A stretch of 64,000 nucleotides of DNA, from positions 20,630,204 to 20,694,203 of the forward strand of contig NC_083655.1 in assembly GCF_963576545.1 (NCBI RefSeq). The letters are read 5' to 3'. The notes beneath the pieces were generated by a model. That model searched no databases and was not told where the DNA came from. It saw nothing but the letters and a program-made list of their open reading frames with translations. Shown here piece by piece: positions 40,669 through 51,787 of the stretch. A program made the translations under genes and the position numbers. This stretch comes from Limanda limanda (lineage: Eukaryota > Chordata > Actinopteri > Pleuronectiformes > Pleuronectidae). Within the stretch, counting starts at the first letter, position 1. Each line of letters begins with the position of its first letter.

Positions 40669-43600
40669 GCTCCACAGTTCTTTATATACTGTTCAACATC
40701 ACATGCAAGCTTCGGCCAAAAGAATCGGCTCCTCAACAAGTCTGTAGTTCTTTCAATACCAAGGTGTCCTAGATCATCGTGCGTGGCTTTCAACACCAGT
40801 TCTCTGAACCCGCTTGGTAGGACAAGTTGAGTCTGTTCTTTTCCGGAGGGCCACTTGCTTAAGCGATGGAGTAGCCCGTCCTTCATCATTAGCTTCCCCA
40901 TCTCTTTTTTAAGACGAAAGCTCTCTGGGCTAGATCCATTTTCTTCCGGCCATTTTCCATTTTTAACAGCTTGGATGGCAAGTCGGATGGCTGTATCATC
41001 CTCTTGAGCTTCTATCAGCTCCTGATTAGACATCTGTCCCAAGGATTTCAACTCCAGGTGAATCGGGAATGCAAAGACATCAGGCACGCATTCAGGAGAA
41101 ACTCCCAACTGATCTACGTACCTCGGTGGACTGCCCGCAGTACCAGGGATGCAGATTCGTTTGCAGATGGATCTCACACCAGACTGTGGTATGGTTGTCC
41201 ATTCCTCGGAACTCTCATCAGACATGTTCCTCGAGAGCAGGTCTGCGTCTATGTTTTGTCTGCCTGGTCGGTACTGGACATCGAAATCGTAGGTAGATAA
41301 GGCCGAGAGCCATCTGTGCCCCACAGCGCTGAGCCTGGCGGTCGACAGCACGTACGTGAGCGGGTTGTTGTCCGTACGTACGGTGAATCTGACCCCGTAC
41401 AAATAATCATGGAATTTATCCACAACCGCCCACTTAAGGGCCAGGAACTCCAGCTGGTGAACGGGGTAGTTCCTCTCAGATGTCTTCAGCTTCCTACTGG
41501 CGAAGGCAACTGGCCTCAGACCCTCACTGTGCTCCTGATATAGGACGGCGCCAAGCCCTTTCAAGCTGGCGTCTACATGCAGAACGTATGGCTTGTTGGG
41601 ATCCGCGAAGGCCAAAACAGGTGCATGGGTAAGGCAGTGGATAATCTTGTGGAAAGCTTCAGTGCAGGACAGGTCCCATCGCTCACCAAAAGGCTCAGAC
41701 TCTTTGCGGTAAGTCTTTGTGTTGTCTTTCTCCGGTTTCTTGCCCCTCTGGGTTGGAGCGTAGCCTTTTGTGAGCTCAGACAAAGGCCTGACGATGGCTG
41801 CATAATTGGCGATGAAACGGCGGTAATATCCGCAAAATCCCAAGAAGGATTGAAGAGTCTTCAGGTGCGTAGGCTGTGGCCAAGTGGTAACTGCCTCTAT
41901 CTTGGATGAGTCAGGCGATACTCCATCTGCCGACACGATATGTCCAAGGTACTTTACCTTTGGGAGGCAGAACTGACATTTGTCGACCGAGATTTTTAAT
42001 CCAACCTCTGCCAGACGATCAAGAACTTTAAGAAGTCTCTCTTCATGCTCTTCTAAAGTTCGGCCAAATACAATCAGGTCATCGAGGTAGACAAGGACTT
42101 CCAGCAGATTCATGTCACCCACAGCCTTCTCCATTAATCTCTGGAAGGTGGCTGGGGCTCCAGTTATCCCCTGCGGCATCCTCTCGAACTGGAAGAACCC
42201 CAGCAGACAGATGAATGCCGTCTTTTCCTTATCTTCCTCAGCCATAGCAATTTGGTAATAACCGCTCCGCAGATCAAGAACGGAGAACCACTTGCTTCCG
42301 GTCATCGAATCCAACACATCATCGATACAGGGTGTTGTGTACTGATCGGGGATTGTTCGGCTGTTCAACAATCGGTAGTCAATACACATTCTCACGGCTC
42401 CAGTCTTTTTGCGAACAATCACAATTGGGGATGCATAGGGACTACGAGACTCTTTGATGATCCCCGCACGCAACAGTTCCTGAATGTGCTTTCTCACGTC
42501 TTCCAGGTCAGCTGGGGCCAGGCGACAAGAGCGCTCTCTGAAAGGCCGTGGATCTGACATCCGGATCGTGTGCTCTACTTCCTTCGCCAATCCGACATCC
42601 CATTTGTGAAGCGAGAACACCTGGGACCTTGTGGATAGCTTCTGACGGAGTCTCTGTTTCCACTCCTCAGAGACAGGTGAGTCTCCAAAGTTGATCAGAT
42701 TCGGGTCAAACTCGTTGTCAGCTGTCTTGGACGGAGAAAGGTGAGTAGCTGCATCTGTCAGATACATATGCCCGATAACTGTTCCCACTGGTATGACTGT
42801 CTCTGTCATGGACTCATTTTGGACCAAGATTCTGAAATGGCTGACGTTCACGTCTTCGCTGGGCACCACCATTGGCTGAAGTAGCACACCAGCAGGGAGT
42901 GGCGTTAAGGGAGACGAGTCCACCATCAGGATCTGTTTGTCGACTTGGTGTTTGTACTCGACTTTACAGACTGCACTGCAGTCACCACCAGGGGGCAGAG
43001 TCAGTGGGCCAGGGCCTTGCCATAACACACAGCCGATATCATCATCCTCTTCCAGGGCTGTGGTTGTGTTGTCTCTGTAACACTGTATCCCCAGTGTCTG
43101 TGTGATGTCGATGCCGTTGTCTTTACTTTGCTGCACAAGACGTCGAATGTGACTGGCATTGGTCCCCACAATGACCGGAGTCTGGTCTGCAGTTCTGGGC
43201 TGGGGGCAGATAAGAGCAAGGATGGTCACTGTCTGGTCAGCACCTGCTACCTTTGCTGGATATTCAACGTCGACCACTACGTACCCACGGTAGGGATAAC
43301 TGCCCTCGGATTCACTTAATCCCCACAGAGCTAAACCAGACACAGGGCGTATGGGAACATCAGACAGGTAGGTTTGGTACCAAGACTTGAAGATAATGGT
43401 AACCTGTGACCCACTGTCAAACAAGGCGTCACAGCAGTGTCCATTTACTTTCACAGGTACGATGCTGGGTGGACCAACCAAGCCTTCAGGGATGCCAGCC
43501 GGCTCCGATGCGGTAACTGCACTTTTCTTGACCCCACAGTTTACTTCACTGGCGGTGGAACCACCAGACTGCTGTTTGTCTTTTGTCATCTTTAAAGCAT

Positions 43601-44300
43601 GAATTAGCTTTCTGATAACCTTGGCTTGATTTTCAGGGTTGTGACACTTGGTGGCAAAATGTCCGCTCTCACCACACCTATAGCAGAAATTCTCCTCTGA
43701 CTTTTTCGGTGTTCCTTTGGGTGAGTTGAAGAATTGTTTTGAAACCTCCATGGTCGAAACTGCAGCGTCCTGTTCAGACAGCGTGTTGCTAGTTTTCTGC
43801 TTTAGTCTTTTCAGTTGTTTTTTCAAGGCAGCCAGCTCGGCGTCCTGTCGGTTCTCGGGGCCAGGCGGTGAATGGATGGGTGTAGCCTCCCTGTAATCCT
43901 CTTTGACTGGAGTGGATTGGGTCACCACTGATGCAACCATTGATTTCAGTTCTTTTATTTCCGCCTTTAAACTCTGGATCTCTGCTTGCCTTGTATCCAC
44001 TTCTTGATTAACATGCACTTGGTGTACTGAGGCGCTGAGCTTCTTTCTAGAAGTTTCATACTCTTCCTCAGCACGAATCTCAGTCAAAAGCTGTAGAAAG
44101 CTTGGGGGTACAGCCTTCCTTTCTCTCAAGCGCAGCTGGATCAGCATCAGGTCTGAATCGATAGCACCTCTTAGCAGTTGCTCCAGTCGGGCTCGGTCCA
44201 TGCAGCTCGCAGGAAGACCACCTCGTTGAATCACTTTGGCTAGAGACCTCTCTAAGCGTCGAAGGAAATCTGACAGTTTCTCTCCTTTTTGCTGTTGCAT
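40539..44300 (-). CDS. gag C-terminus and pol (protease, RT, RNase H, start of integrase), broken at the end
   Basis: 1,253 codons with the following parts: capsid C-lobe (GEKLSDFLRRLERSLAKV, residues 6-23), a coiled-coil part (105-120 and 150-170), a CCHC knuckle C-x2-C-x4-H-x4-C (about 204-218), aspartic protease ALFDSGSQVT (about 290), RT with MCIDYRLLN, LDLRSGYYQI and active site YLDDLIVF (about 738), RNase H with HVDASLKGLG (about 910) and TDNNPLTYV, and the integrase HHCC domain HDDLGHLGIERTT to CGAC (about 1175-1215). A frameshift near 40665 then sends it into an unrelated tail. Gag and Pol share one frame here. The first ATG at 44300 is not the natural start, because the frame is open further upstream. 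Confidence 0.88.
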   Translation of the reverse strand: MQQQKGEKLSDFLRRLERSLAKVIQRGGLPASCMDRARLEQLLRGAIDSDLMLIQLRLRERKAVPPSFLQLLTEIRAEEEYETSRKKLSASVHQVHVNQEVDTRQAEIQSLKAEIKELKSMVASVVTQSTPVKEDYREATPIHSPPGPENRQDAELAALKKQLKRLKQKTSNTLSEQDAAVSTMEVSKQFFNSPKGTPKKSEENFCYRCGESGHFATKCHNPENQAKVIRKLIHALKMTKDKQQSGGSTASEVNCGVKKSAVTASEPAGIPEGLVGPPSIVPVKVNGHCCDALFDSGSQVTIIFKSWYQTYLSDVPIRPVSGLALWGLSESEGSYPYRGYVVVDVEYPAKVAGADQTVTILALICPQPRTADQTPVIVGTNASHIRRLVQQSKDNGIDITQTLGIQCYRDNTTTALEEDDDIGCVLWQGPGPLTLPPGGDCSAVCKVEYKHQVDKQILMVDSSPLTPLPAGVLLQPMVVPSEDVNVSHFRILVQNESMTETVIPVGTVIGHMYLTDAATHLSPSKTADNEFDPNLINFGDSPVSEEWKQRLRQKLSTRSQVFSLHKWDVGLAKEVEHTIRMSDPRPFRERSCRLAPADLEDVRKHIQELLRAGIIKESRSPYASPIVIVRKKTGAVRMCIDYRLLNSRTIPDQYTTPCIDDVLDSMTGSKWFSVLDLRSGYYQIAMAEEDKEKTAFICLLGFFQFERMPQGITGAPATFQRLMEKAVGDMNLLEVLVYLDDLIVFGRTLEEHEERLLKVLDRLAEVGLKISVDKCQFCLPKVKYLGHIVSADGVSPDSSKIEAVTTWPQPTHLKTLQSFLGFCGYYRRFIANYAAIVRPLSELTKGYAPTQRGKKPEKDNTKTYRKESEPFGERWDLSCTEAFHKIIHCLTHAPVLAFADPNKPYVLHVDASLKGLGAVLYQEHSEGLRPVAFASRKLKTSERNYPVHQLEFLALKWAVVDKFHDYLYGVRFTVRTDNNPLTYVLSTARLSAVGHRWLSALSTYDFDVQYRPGRQNIDADLLSRNMSDESSEEWTTIPQSGVRSICKRICIPGTAGSPPRYVDQLGVSPECVPDVFAFPIHLELKSLGQMSNQELIEAQEDDTAIRLAIQAVKNGKWPEENGSSPESFRLKKEMGKLMMKDGLLHRLSKWPSGKEQTQLVLPSGFRELVLKATHDDLGHLGIERTTDLLRSRFFWPKLACDVEQYIKNCGACVGRPLVIGQHLCITFRAVDQWTSCALIFFQWNQILQASEMF

Positions 44301-44334
44301 TAATCTGAAAGCAAAGTAGAGATCATCACCGGAC

Positions 44335-44952
44335 TCAGCACTTCCAAAAGCAGTCAGAGCATTCAGTCTCCTCCACCATGAGCCATGCCTGCTCTAGCCA
44401 ATGGTCAAATGGTTCCTCACCTGGCGGCGTTGGTAGGGCTCCCGAGAACATGCGTAGTCGACCATAACTCCCTCCATCAGCTGGCTTAGTTGTCTTGTCC
44501 AACAAATCTCCAACAGCGCGAAGGATAGATTCAGTGGAGTTAGTGGGCGGGGGTGTACTGGGGAATAATGATTGGAGGTCCTCCATTGTTTTACCTTCAG
44601 CCTGCAGCAACCCTTTCAGTTTACTGTTAAACTCTTCGGCAGCTGCCTGAGCCTTTCCTATGATGATAACAGGCCACGCCTCTCCACCATCATCTGGTTT
44701 AACCTCAGGAGGAACACTCTCTTCATTCACAGTCTCTTTACTCTCACACAAAACCATCCGTTGGTTTAGTCTTGCACTGAAGTTTCTCCACCGGACACGC
44801 ACTCGTCCAAAAGACTTGATAGTTTCCAGTGTTGCTTCAACTGCACTGATCTCTACTTCTTCTGGGACGATGGTCATAATCGCATGTGTCTCATCCAAAC
44901 CCTCACCACGGCACCAGCGTTTTAACTCTGACACTAGTTCTGTTCTTTCCAT
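44335..44952 (-). pseudogene. gag, N-terminal part, PNMA-like, truncated by frame break
   Basis: 205 codons. The N-terminus (WCRGEGLDETHAIMTIVPEE, then RVRVRWRNF) and the segment RLRMFSGALPTPPGEEP with FDHWLEQAW are the hallmarks of PNMA-type Gag, the group from which mammalian PNMA genes were domesticated. The frame ends at a stop at 44335. The downstream frame takes over the later capsid region. The gap between the two parts suggests that a piece of the capsid N-lobe (a few tens of residues) has been lost by a deletion that shifts the frame at about 44360. It follows the 5' LTR after a leader of about 170 nt. Confidence 0.8.
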
Positions 44953-45125
44953 GTTAATGCTGTTTGTAAGTTAGGTTAGCACTTTAATTAGTTACTTTGC
45001 CTTTAACGCTTTAACTTTTTTTTTTTTTTAATGAGAAATCCAAAACTTTCCCAGCGGTGCCTCCATTTTATGTAGCGCTCCCCTTGGTAGTCATGGTGAT
45101 AAGGGCAGGGCTTTTGGGTTCTTTA
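44953..45125 (-). other. Gypsy leader between 5' LTR and gag
   Basis: About 170 nt, including an A-run of about 16 on the minus strand. The bases next to the LTR (GATAAAGAACCC on the minus strand) do not begin with the TGG expected of a tRNA primer-binding site. Confidence 0.6.
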
Positions 45126-46440
45126 TCAACTATTTTTAACCCTGATTAACTCAGTTTTAATGTTAGTTTTGAATCTCTCTTTTTTGTTTTAAAGTACACA
45201 CATGAACTTTTTTTAACTTACTTATAAATTCACCTTTAACCTCTGTTTTTCATAAAGATGTTAACCCCTCAGGTCTCTGTGTATTAAAGGTAAGTAAATG
45301 AAATACACCACACACGGTTTTAAGAAAATAAGTTCTCAATTATTTACTTATGCAATGATTAATGCAATATAACAATAAAATAAAAATATAAATGTTCTTT
45401 TTGTCGTTAAACCTTCACAATAAATTCCCCTTTTTTAAGGTAAAAACTCTGAATTGTCCCTTTTTTCACAGGAAACACAACAAAGGAATTATACCTCTTT
45501 TGCAAGAAATGTAATAACTGAAATAACCCTGTTTCTTCTTTTCAGGTAAACACAGTAAATAAAAATATCCTTTGTTCTGTTTTAGTGAAACACTATCACA
45601 AATATTCACAGATATCAATAGACTTTTTAACCCAAAAATATCAATGCAGAACCTTCAATTCACTCAAATTCACTGAAATGCAATATGTGGGCCCACACAC
45701 CTGATAACTAAAGCCGGCACTTATTACTTTACTTCAAATAAACCTGGGTACCCCTTTAGTGCATCGGTGCAAGCCTGGATGTCGCTTGGGATGGGCTGGT
45801 GGTTGGAGAAGAGGTGAGTTGAGGAGAAGATCCGTCCGGAGGAAACGAAGACCCGTCACTGCCGATGTCGCAGTGTTCGCTCGTCGTCTGCAGCTCCACG
45901 CTCCTTTCCCCACAGTCACTGCTGAATAGGTAGCTTGCTGCTAACTAGCACAGTCACTGTGAGCTAACTAGCCGCTGTGTTAGCTTCTAGCTTCACGTCG
46001 TCCTCACGGTTTGAGTAATCCACTCATACCCACGGGAAAATCACCACTGAGTCCTCTGGAGAGTCCGGGTTGAACGCCTCCACGACTTGGTCACTAAACG
46101 TCTGTACAACAGTCTCTTTTCGTTACTGTTCTTCCTACATACTCCCGTGTCTTCTCCCTGCTCGCTCCGTTGCTCTCCTTATTTTCGTCCCTCCATTTTT
46201 CCTCCCCGTACCGAAACAACCTCAGAGGTTAGGTTCCGGCCCTTCTCAATTAACCCCATACATGCTGGTACATCTCACGTTTACAGATACATTATACTTC
46301 AAATAAAACAATAAACACATAATATATACTTTTAACTGTTTTAACACTTCTATAGCATTTTATGAATTTCAACCTTTTTAATCACACTATTTATATGCTT
46401 GGAAGAAATGATATTACTTAATATTTTTAACCGGGTTACA
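45126..46440 (-). repeat. 5' LTR of the Gypsy element
   Basis: In element orientation it starts TGTAACCCGG and ends AATAGTTGA. It is the same length as the 3' LTR, with about five substitutions between them. A TATATATT string lies about 120 nt into the LTR in element orientation. The middle is CpG-richer, with CTAGC motifs. Confidence 0.92.
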
Positions 46441-46983
46441 CTCGGAAAAAGAATCAACGTGATTAAATTAGTATGGGTAATGAGTCCCCAGAAAACCAAA
46501 GGCAGCCTTAGGATTATATTTACAGCCCTGGAGAAGTGTTCAGTAAATTACAAGAAAAGAAAACAGCTGTCAGCCAAAGGCGAACATGATGTTTTCTCAT
46601 GGCCAGATAGAATGTACTTTATCCCTGTACCCCGTGACTCCTCTATGAAAAGACAGCAGCTATTGTATTCATAACAAGCTGTATCATGTTCTTCATCCCA
46701 TGCATTCATGTCGCAGCTCAAAGCAGATGATGATCTCACTACCAGGAGAAACTGGTTTTATTCCTCTCAGACTAAAAGAAGCAAGAAAGTGGGAGGAGCA
46801 GTACAACCAGATGGTTACACAGCCAACATGGTGGATGGTTTGGCTCTCTCTTTCTTCGCTCCCCCCTCTCCACTAGAGGAGGAGTTTTTTCTCTCCATAG
46901 TCATACGTGCTGCTCGTTGTGGAAACTGTTGAGTTTCTCTATAATCTTCTATAATATATAAATATAATAATATATTTGCTTAT
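46441..46983. other. spacer between Gypsy element and hAT MITE
   Basis: No gene or element recognised. Confidence 0.45.
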
Positions 46984-46991
46984 GTTATGCC

Positions 46992-47751
46992 TAGGGCTGG
47001 GCAAGTTAACTCGTTTTAATCGAGTTAACTCAAGTGATGAGTTAACTCGATTAATTATTTTATCTCGCATTAACTCAGGTTTGACTATTTATTGTTTTAT
47101 TGTGAAAGTCAGGCTTTTATTTTGTGAAAGTCTGTTGCTGACTGCTGCGGAACAGGAAAAAAGAAAATAATTGGCGGATAAACAACCATGGATAAGGGTA
47201 CGGAGCTTTTACATGGCCATTTTCATTTTAAAGTTCTTCCAGACGGCGGAGTCGACAGAACCAAAGTAATTTGTAGCCACTGCCAAGGTGAATTTTCTTA
47301 TCACCGGAGTACTTCCAGTCTAAAATATCACCTAAATGCAAAACACACAGTTGATATCAGCAAATCACTCAACGAAACAGCGAGCGGAGCGAGGCTTCGG
47401 CAGACTACGTTATACGCAGGGAGGAGTATACATTTTTCATAACAAAGAGGATAACATTAATGCCCTGGCAGTGGCATTGACCTTTAATTTTGTATTTGCT
47501 TTGATAACATTGTTAAGTTGAGATTTACACTGAATATTTTATTTAACTGCTACTGTATTAAATGCTGATGTTAAAAGTGTTTGCACAACAAATGTTATGG
47601 CACTTTCAATCATATGGCAGAACATTGAAAATAAAATTGCGCTATACACTACTTTTTAATTCATTATTGGATTTTGCGTATACAAATGCAATTAATCGTG
47701 ATTAATCAGGGAAATCATGCGATTAAAACTTTTAATCGTTGCCCAGCCCTA
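46992..47751 (+). mobile_element. hAT-type MITE with BED-finger fragment, copy 2
   Basis: 760 bp with the same ends as 13285-14043, flanked by a perfect 8-bp duplication GTTATGCC (46984-46991 and 47752-47759). Its BED fragment starts at an ATG (47188) and keeps CSHC and HLNAKH. Compared with copy 1 it has 11 extra bases near 47205, which keep its N-terminal frame (HGHFHFKVLPDGG), and lacks about 10 bases near the right end. Probably younger than copy 1. Confidence 0.9.
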
Positions 47752-47829
47752 GTTATGCCCCATCCTTGGGTATGGCAATTTCAAACATTTTCAGTTAGAT
47801 CAGCACGTATTGCTTGTTGTCATCAAAAC

Positions 47830-48150
47830 TGTGTCTACAGAGCAAGACATCTTCTGACATGACAGTGATCCATAAAGGACTGTCTTCTCAAAAGAAGAAG
47901 AAAGTGGAAGCTATTACCTGAGAAAATTTCTCCCTGACTTGAATCCAATAGAAAATGGAGTTTTTTCAAAGCAGCAGGTAGAGCAACAGAACCCTTCCAG
48001 CAAAGAGCATCTGAAAAGACTCATCTGTGAAGAATGGCTCAAAAACTCAGATTTATGCAAAAGTGGCATCATCTATGCCCAGGAGGTTTGAATCTGTCCT
48101 CAAGAATACAGGCGGACAAACAACATATTAAATAATGTGATGTAAAAATA
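47830..48150 (+). pseudogene. Tc1/mariner transposase C-terminal relic
   Basis: Broken frames keep Tc1 landmarks in order: HDSDP near 47860, FLPDLNPIENG (about 47926-47960), and SKEHLKRLICEEWLK (about 48000-48043), then a decayed end. Several stops and shifts. No terminal repeats found. Confidence 0.75.
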
Positions 48151-50917
48151 GTGATAAAAGAATGGAACCTCGCTAATGAAAGGTTTACTAATGCCTGTTG
48201 CTGTCTGCTTCCCTGTTCTTGGGCTTTTGCTAAGACAATTACATTGTATGAAATGCAAAGGATTTATATTTACTCAACATTTTTGTGATACAGACTCAGT
48301 TTCATTGTGTACTGTAGACTTGATTATTCACAAGTGTACTTCATATCTTGTGGGAAACACAAGTCAGGGTACAGACAGTACTGCAATCAAACCTGAAGCC
48401 GATGATGAAGACTATGTGTGAAACGCATCCAGTGCGGACGGGGTCTCCCAACGCAGAATTAAAAAGGGTTTAAAGCAGACATATTGTCTCTGTCTGTCTT
48501 ATCACCTCAACCTTGGTTTTCTAATTGAATCATTAAAAAAGAAACCAAATCTAACCAAGCCTCCTCTCACTGGGATGATCAAGAAGGGAGAAGATGCTGC
48601 GCACAGTTCATTTCATTGCTCTGTGTGAAACTCATGAACACCAGGCTTATGTTTCAATTCCCATTATTGCCCAGAGACTGTCTGTGATCATGTGTGAGTC
48701 ACACTCCCTGTAATGAGGCTACAGCAGACTCTTAGAGGTTAGCTGAGGTGCCATCTCGACGCCAGTGGCTAATTGACGATTATGTACAGTACAAGGTCTG
48801 GGCAAAATCATTCATTTTAATGGGGTGATTATTGGCAGGAAAGACGTGCGGCCGAGAAGCCCTTACAGTGGCCTCTGAGGGACAGTCTGACACCGGAGGG
48901 GTTTACATCAGTGAGTGAGGTGAGTTCACCATGGTGATCTAATCTCCTGGCAGGAACTATCAGGGGAATGAAAACAAGTTTAATTTCCTGTGTCGTAGAG
49001 CCAGGATATGTACCTTGCTGTAGAGAGGTGTTATAGAGGCCAACAGGAAAAAAAGAAAAGAAAGAAACAGCAGCCACGCAGGCAGACGCTGCTGATATTA
49101 TCACATTTTAATATTTCTCTCCATCTAAGCGCCCTGCTGTTCTAATTGGATCCATAGCTGCAATGTGGAGGATGTCTGCTGCTTTATTATCTATCTGTTG
49201 AGCGTTGCATGCACAGCGCCGTGTAGCCCAGGCTGATATCTTATTATTCTGTGAACATGCGACAAACAAAGATGTGATTTCACAGCATTAGCAGGGTTGA
49301 AAAAAACTGTTCCCCATACACATCTGACCATTACAGAGATGTGAAACATTGCCAGTGTGTCTTTCCTCATTAGAGCTTTACATTCTGTTCAACCAGCTCA
49401 GTTGGTAGGGTTCAGACTTCTGGAGGACTGATACCAGTCAGTTAAAATGAAATCAGGTGTTCTTGTGTCAAATCAACATAAAAACTGTCTCATTAAAATT
49501 GTCAAGGGTGAAACATCCCCTAACGAACCAATATATTCAAATATACAAAAAGTTGAAAAGAGTTAATTAAAATACTCATTCTTTGCCTTTTTTTAAGAGA
49601 AAGTCAAGTTATGCTGCCCTGAACACTAAAAACAGGGAATAACATTTTTACTGTCTACTAGTTGTATTAGTAAACTAAAAGTGTATGCTGTTGATAAATA
49701 TTACAGCGTAAATCTTGAAGATTTTTATTTAAAAAAATAAATGAGTAGGTGACAGTGGTGATGGATCCTGTTGTCCCCTGATGCCACTATTGTAATATTT
49801 GCAGTATTATGAATTGGCTGTCTGTTCTGGAGAAAACTACTCCAAACAAAACATGTCCTACTGCTGCATCTTAACATTAAAAGCATTTAACTGGCAAAAC
49901 ATGAGTTGACTTTTATAATGAAGCAGGAAATACAATGCGTTTGTCAGCTATCTCTACATTTACTGCCATCGTTCAGATCATATCAGAAATTACTCTGCAA
50001 AATAAGACAACCCACATTTTAGATCAATGCTCTGTTTTCTGGCAGTGGAGCAGTTTGAAATGTTGCACGGAATAATGAAACAAGAAGCAGCTTCAGGCGT
50101 CAGGCTGAACACCTCCAACTTCTGAGAGAGGTAACCAACTCACTGAGTCCTTTCACTCAGACCCACTCAGTGTACAGCAGAGAATAAGACCAAGGTCTGA
50201 GCCCTGCAACTCAGGCCTGGACTTACTGAAGCACTGCAATATTGAACCCATAATGTGTTAATAACATGTGGATTGGACACAGCGACAAACAAATGCATGA
50301 AGACATCTGTGTCTGTAGCATATATGCGTTCATGTCCACAGTCATTTGTAACTCTAGCCTGCTCTTTACAGTGTTTTCTCTTCACCTTGGTGGTTCAAAG
50401 ATGTCTGCACCACTGGCTAAATGAGTGCTATAATGATTTTACCATTACCTCCTTCTAGCCTCTAGCATCCCCTGGTCTGGCCTCATGAACCTCTTCATCG
50501 CTTCACTCTGTGTGGCATGGTGTCCCTGAAGCTAAGTGTTCACAATGGTACTTTTTATTTGCTCTCCCCTGGTAAACTAATCCACCGCATTTGCATTATA
50601 GTTCCACTCTCACACGGATGTGCCTGGTCTCTAGTTTTTCAGCATTGACACAACTCAAATGTTTGCAAGGTAAGGCTCCTAACCATGTACTTTGATTTCC
50701 AATAGACCAAGATCAATGATCGTAACAATCTGACTTTTTGTTTGCAGCATCTTACAATTGCACATGTGTGTGCCTAGGGTTAGAGATGTGCACATTAATA
50801 AAGATTCACGTCTCTTCCTTAATATAGTAAAATGCTATAGTTTTAAGCCCTGGAAAAAAACAATAGAAACATTGCTTTTGTGTTTTTAGGCTTTTCTTTC
50901 CCACACAATAGGGTGAA
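48151..50917. other. intergenic DNA, nothing coding recognised
   Basis: Non-repetitive, moderate GC in 48560-49300 with few long homopolymers. The stretch 48700-49300 could be conserved non-coding DNA, but this cannot be judged from one sequence. Confidence 0.4.
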
Positions 50918-51171
50918 ATGGTAAATGGTTTGAATTCATATAAAGTGCTTTTCTAGTCTTGATGACCACTCAAAGCGCTTTATAGTACAGTTTGTCATTC
51001 ACACATTCTCACACACATTCTATGGGCAGCACTGTTTTTCTATAAAGGGCAAATCGGGGTTCAGCATCTTGCCCAAGGACACTTTGGCATGCAGAAGGGG
51101 AAGACTGGGATCAAACTGCCGACCTTCTGGTTGGAGGATGACCGCTCTACCCCCCAGACACCGCAGCCCCA
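50918..51171 (-). repeat. tRNA-derived SINE-like repeat, nearly full length
   Basis: In minus orientation it starts with a tRNA-like head (A-box region near 51145-51170, B-box complement GGGATCAAACTG near 51107-51118), continues with the 'caaggacactttggcatgcag' core and ends with the 'aaagcgctttatagtacag' and 'tggtaaatggtt' tail. This is the best preserved of the five copies in the window. Confidence 0.75.
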
Positions 51172-51639
51172 TAATATGTGTATTTACATCATGTCTTATC
51201 ACTGAATGGAATCATTTACCTAAAGTAGTGGTACTACCCTGTAGAACAGGAATGTGGATAATGACCTGTATTATTTGCCAGTGGCTCCTGTTATATGCTA
51301 ATACAGTTTTTCTACATTTACTTTCGTAATGTTATCAACACCATTTCTACATTTTCAACACACTTAACATTCTCACTTTAGCAGCAGCAAAACCAAGCAA
51401 CAACGCTCAGATGACTATGGATTGAAATACGTTGCATTTTGACAGATAGCTGTTGGGACTGAAGCCCCAGTGATCTGAGTTTCAACAATGAGTCGTAAAC
51501 CGTGAGACCAACCTCAGGAGACCCCTTACATTTAAAAATCCAGCATGGAGCCCTTATCTCCATGTGGCAGCAGATCACTTCCTGGGTCCTGTGAAGGACC
51601 CCACTGTAAGCCACTCCCTGAGACTTGACTTCTGACCTT
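51172..51639. other. intergenic spacer
   Basis: No gene or element recognised. Confidence 0.4.
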
Positions 51640-51767
51640 TCAATTGGCCGAAGGCAACACTGACCCCTGACCCCTCCTCCCAGGGGGGAGTCACCTGGAA
51701 CATGACTTAAAAAGGCTGAGCTCCCAGAAACCTAACTCTCTTTTTACTCCGATGCTGACGTGACAAC

Positions 51768-51787
51768 GAGACCCCCCCCGGGGTCTC
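51768..51787. other. GC-rich hairpin, 8-bp stem
   Basis: GAGACCCC and GGGGTCTC pair perfectly around a CCCC loop inside the first 90-bp tandem unit. Confidence 0.85.

Larger units (their letters stand above)
37759..46440 (-). mobile_element. Ty3/Gypsy LTR retrotransposon with PNMA-like Gag
   Basis: 8,682 bp on the minus strand. Two LTRs of 1,315 bp enclose gag, protease, reverse transcriptase, RNase H and integrase in Gypsy order (integrase last). No envelope gene. A purine tract precedes the 3' LTR. The LTRs differ at about five positions by eye, so the insertion is young, yet gag and pol both carry frame breaks and this copy should not make functional proteins by itself. I see no clear target duplication (left flank ATATC, right flank CTCGG) and no standard primer-binding site. 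Confidence 0.92.
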
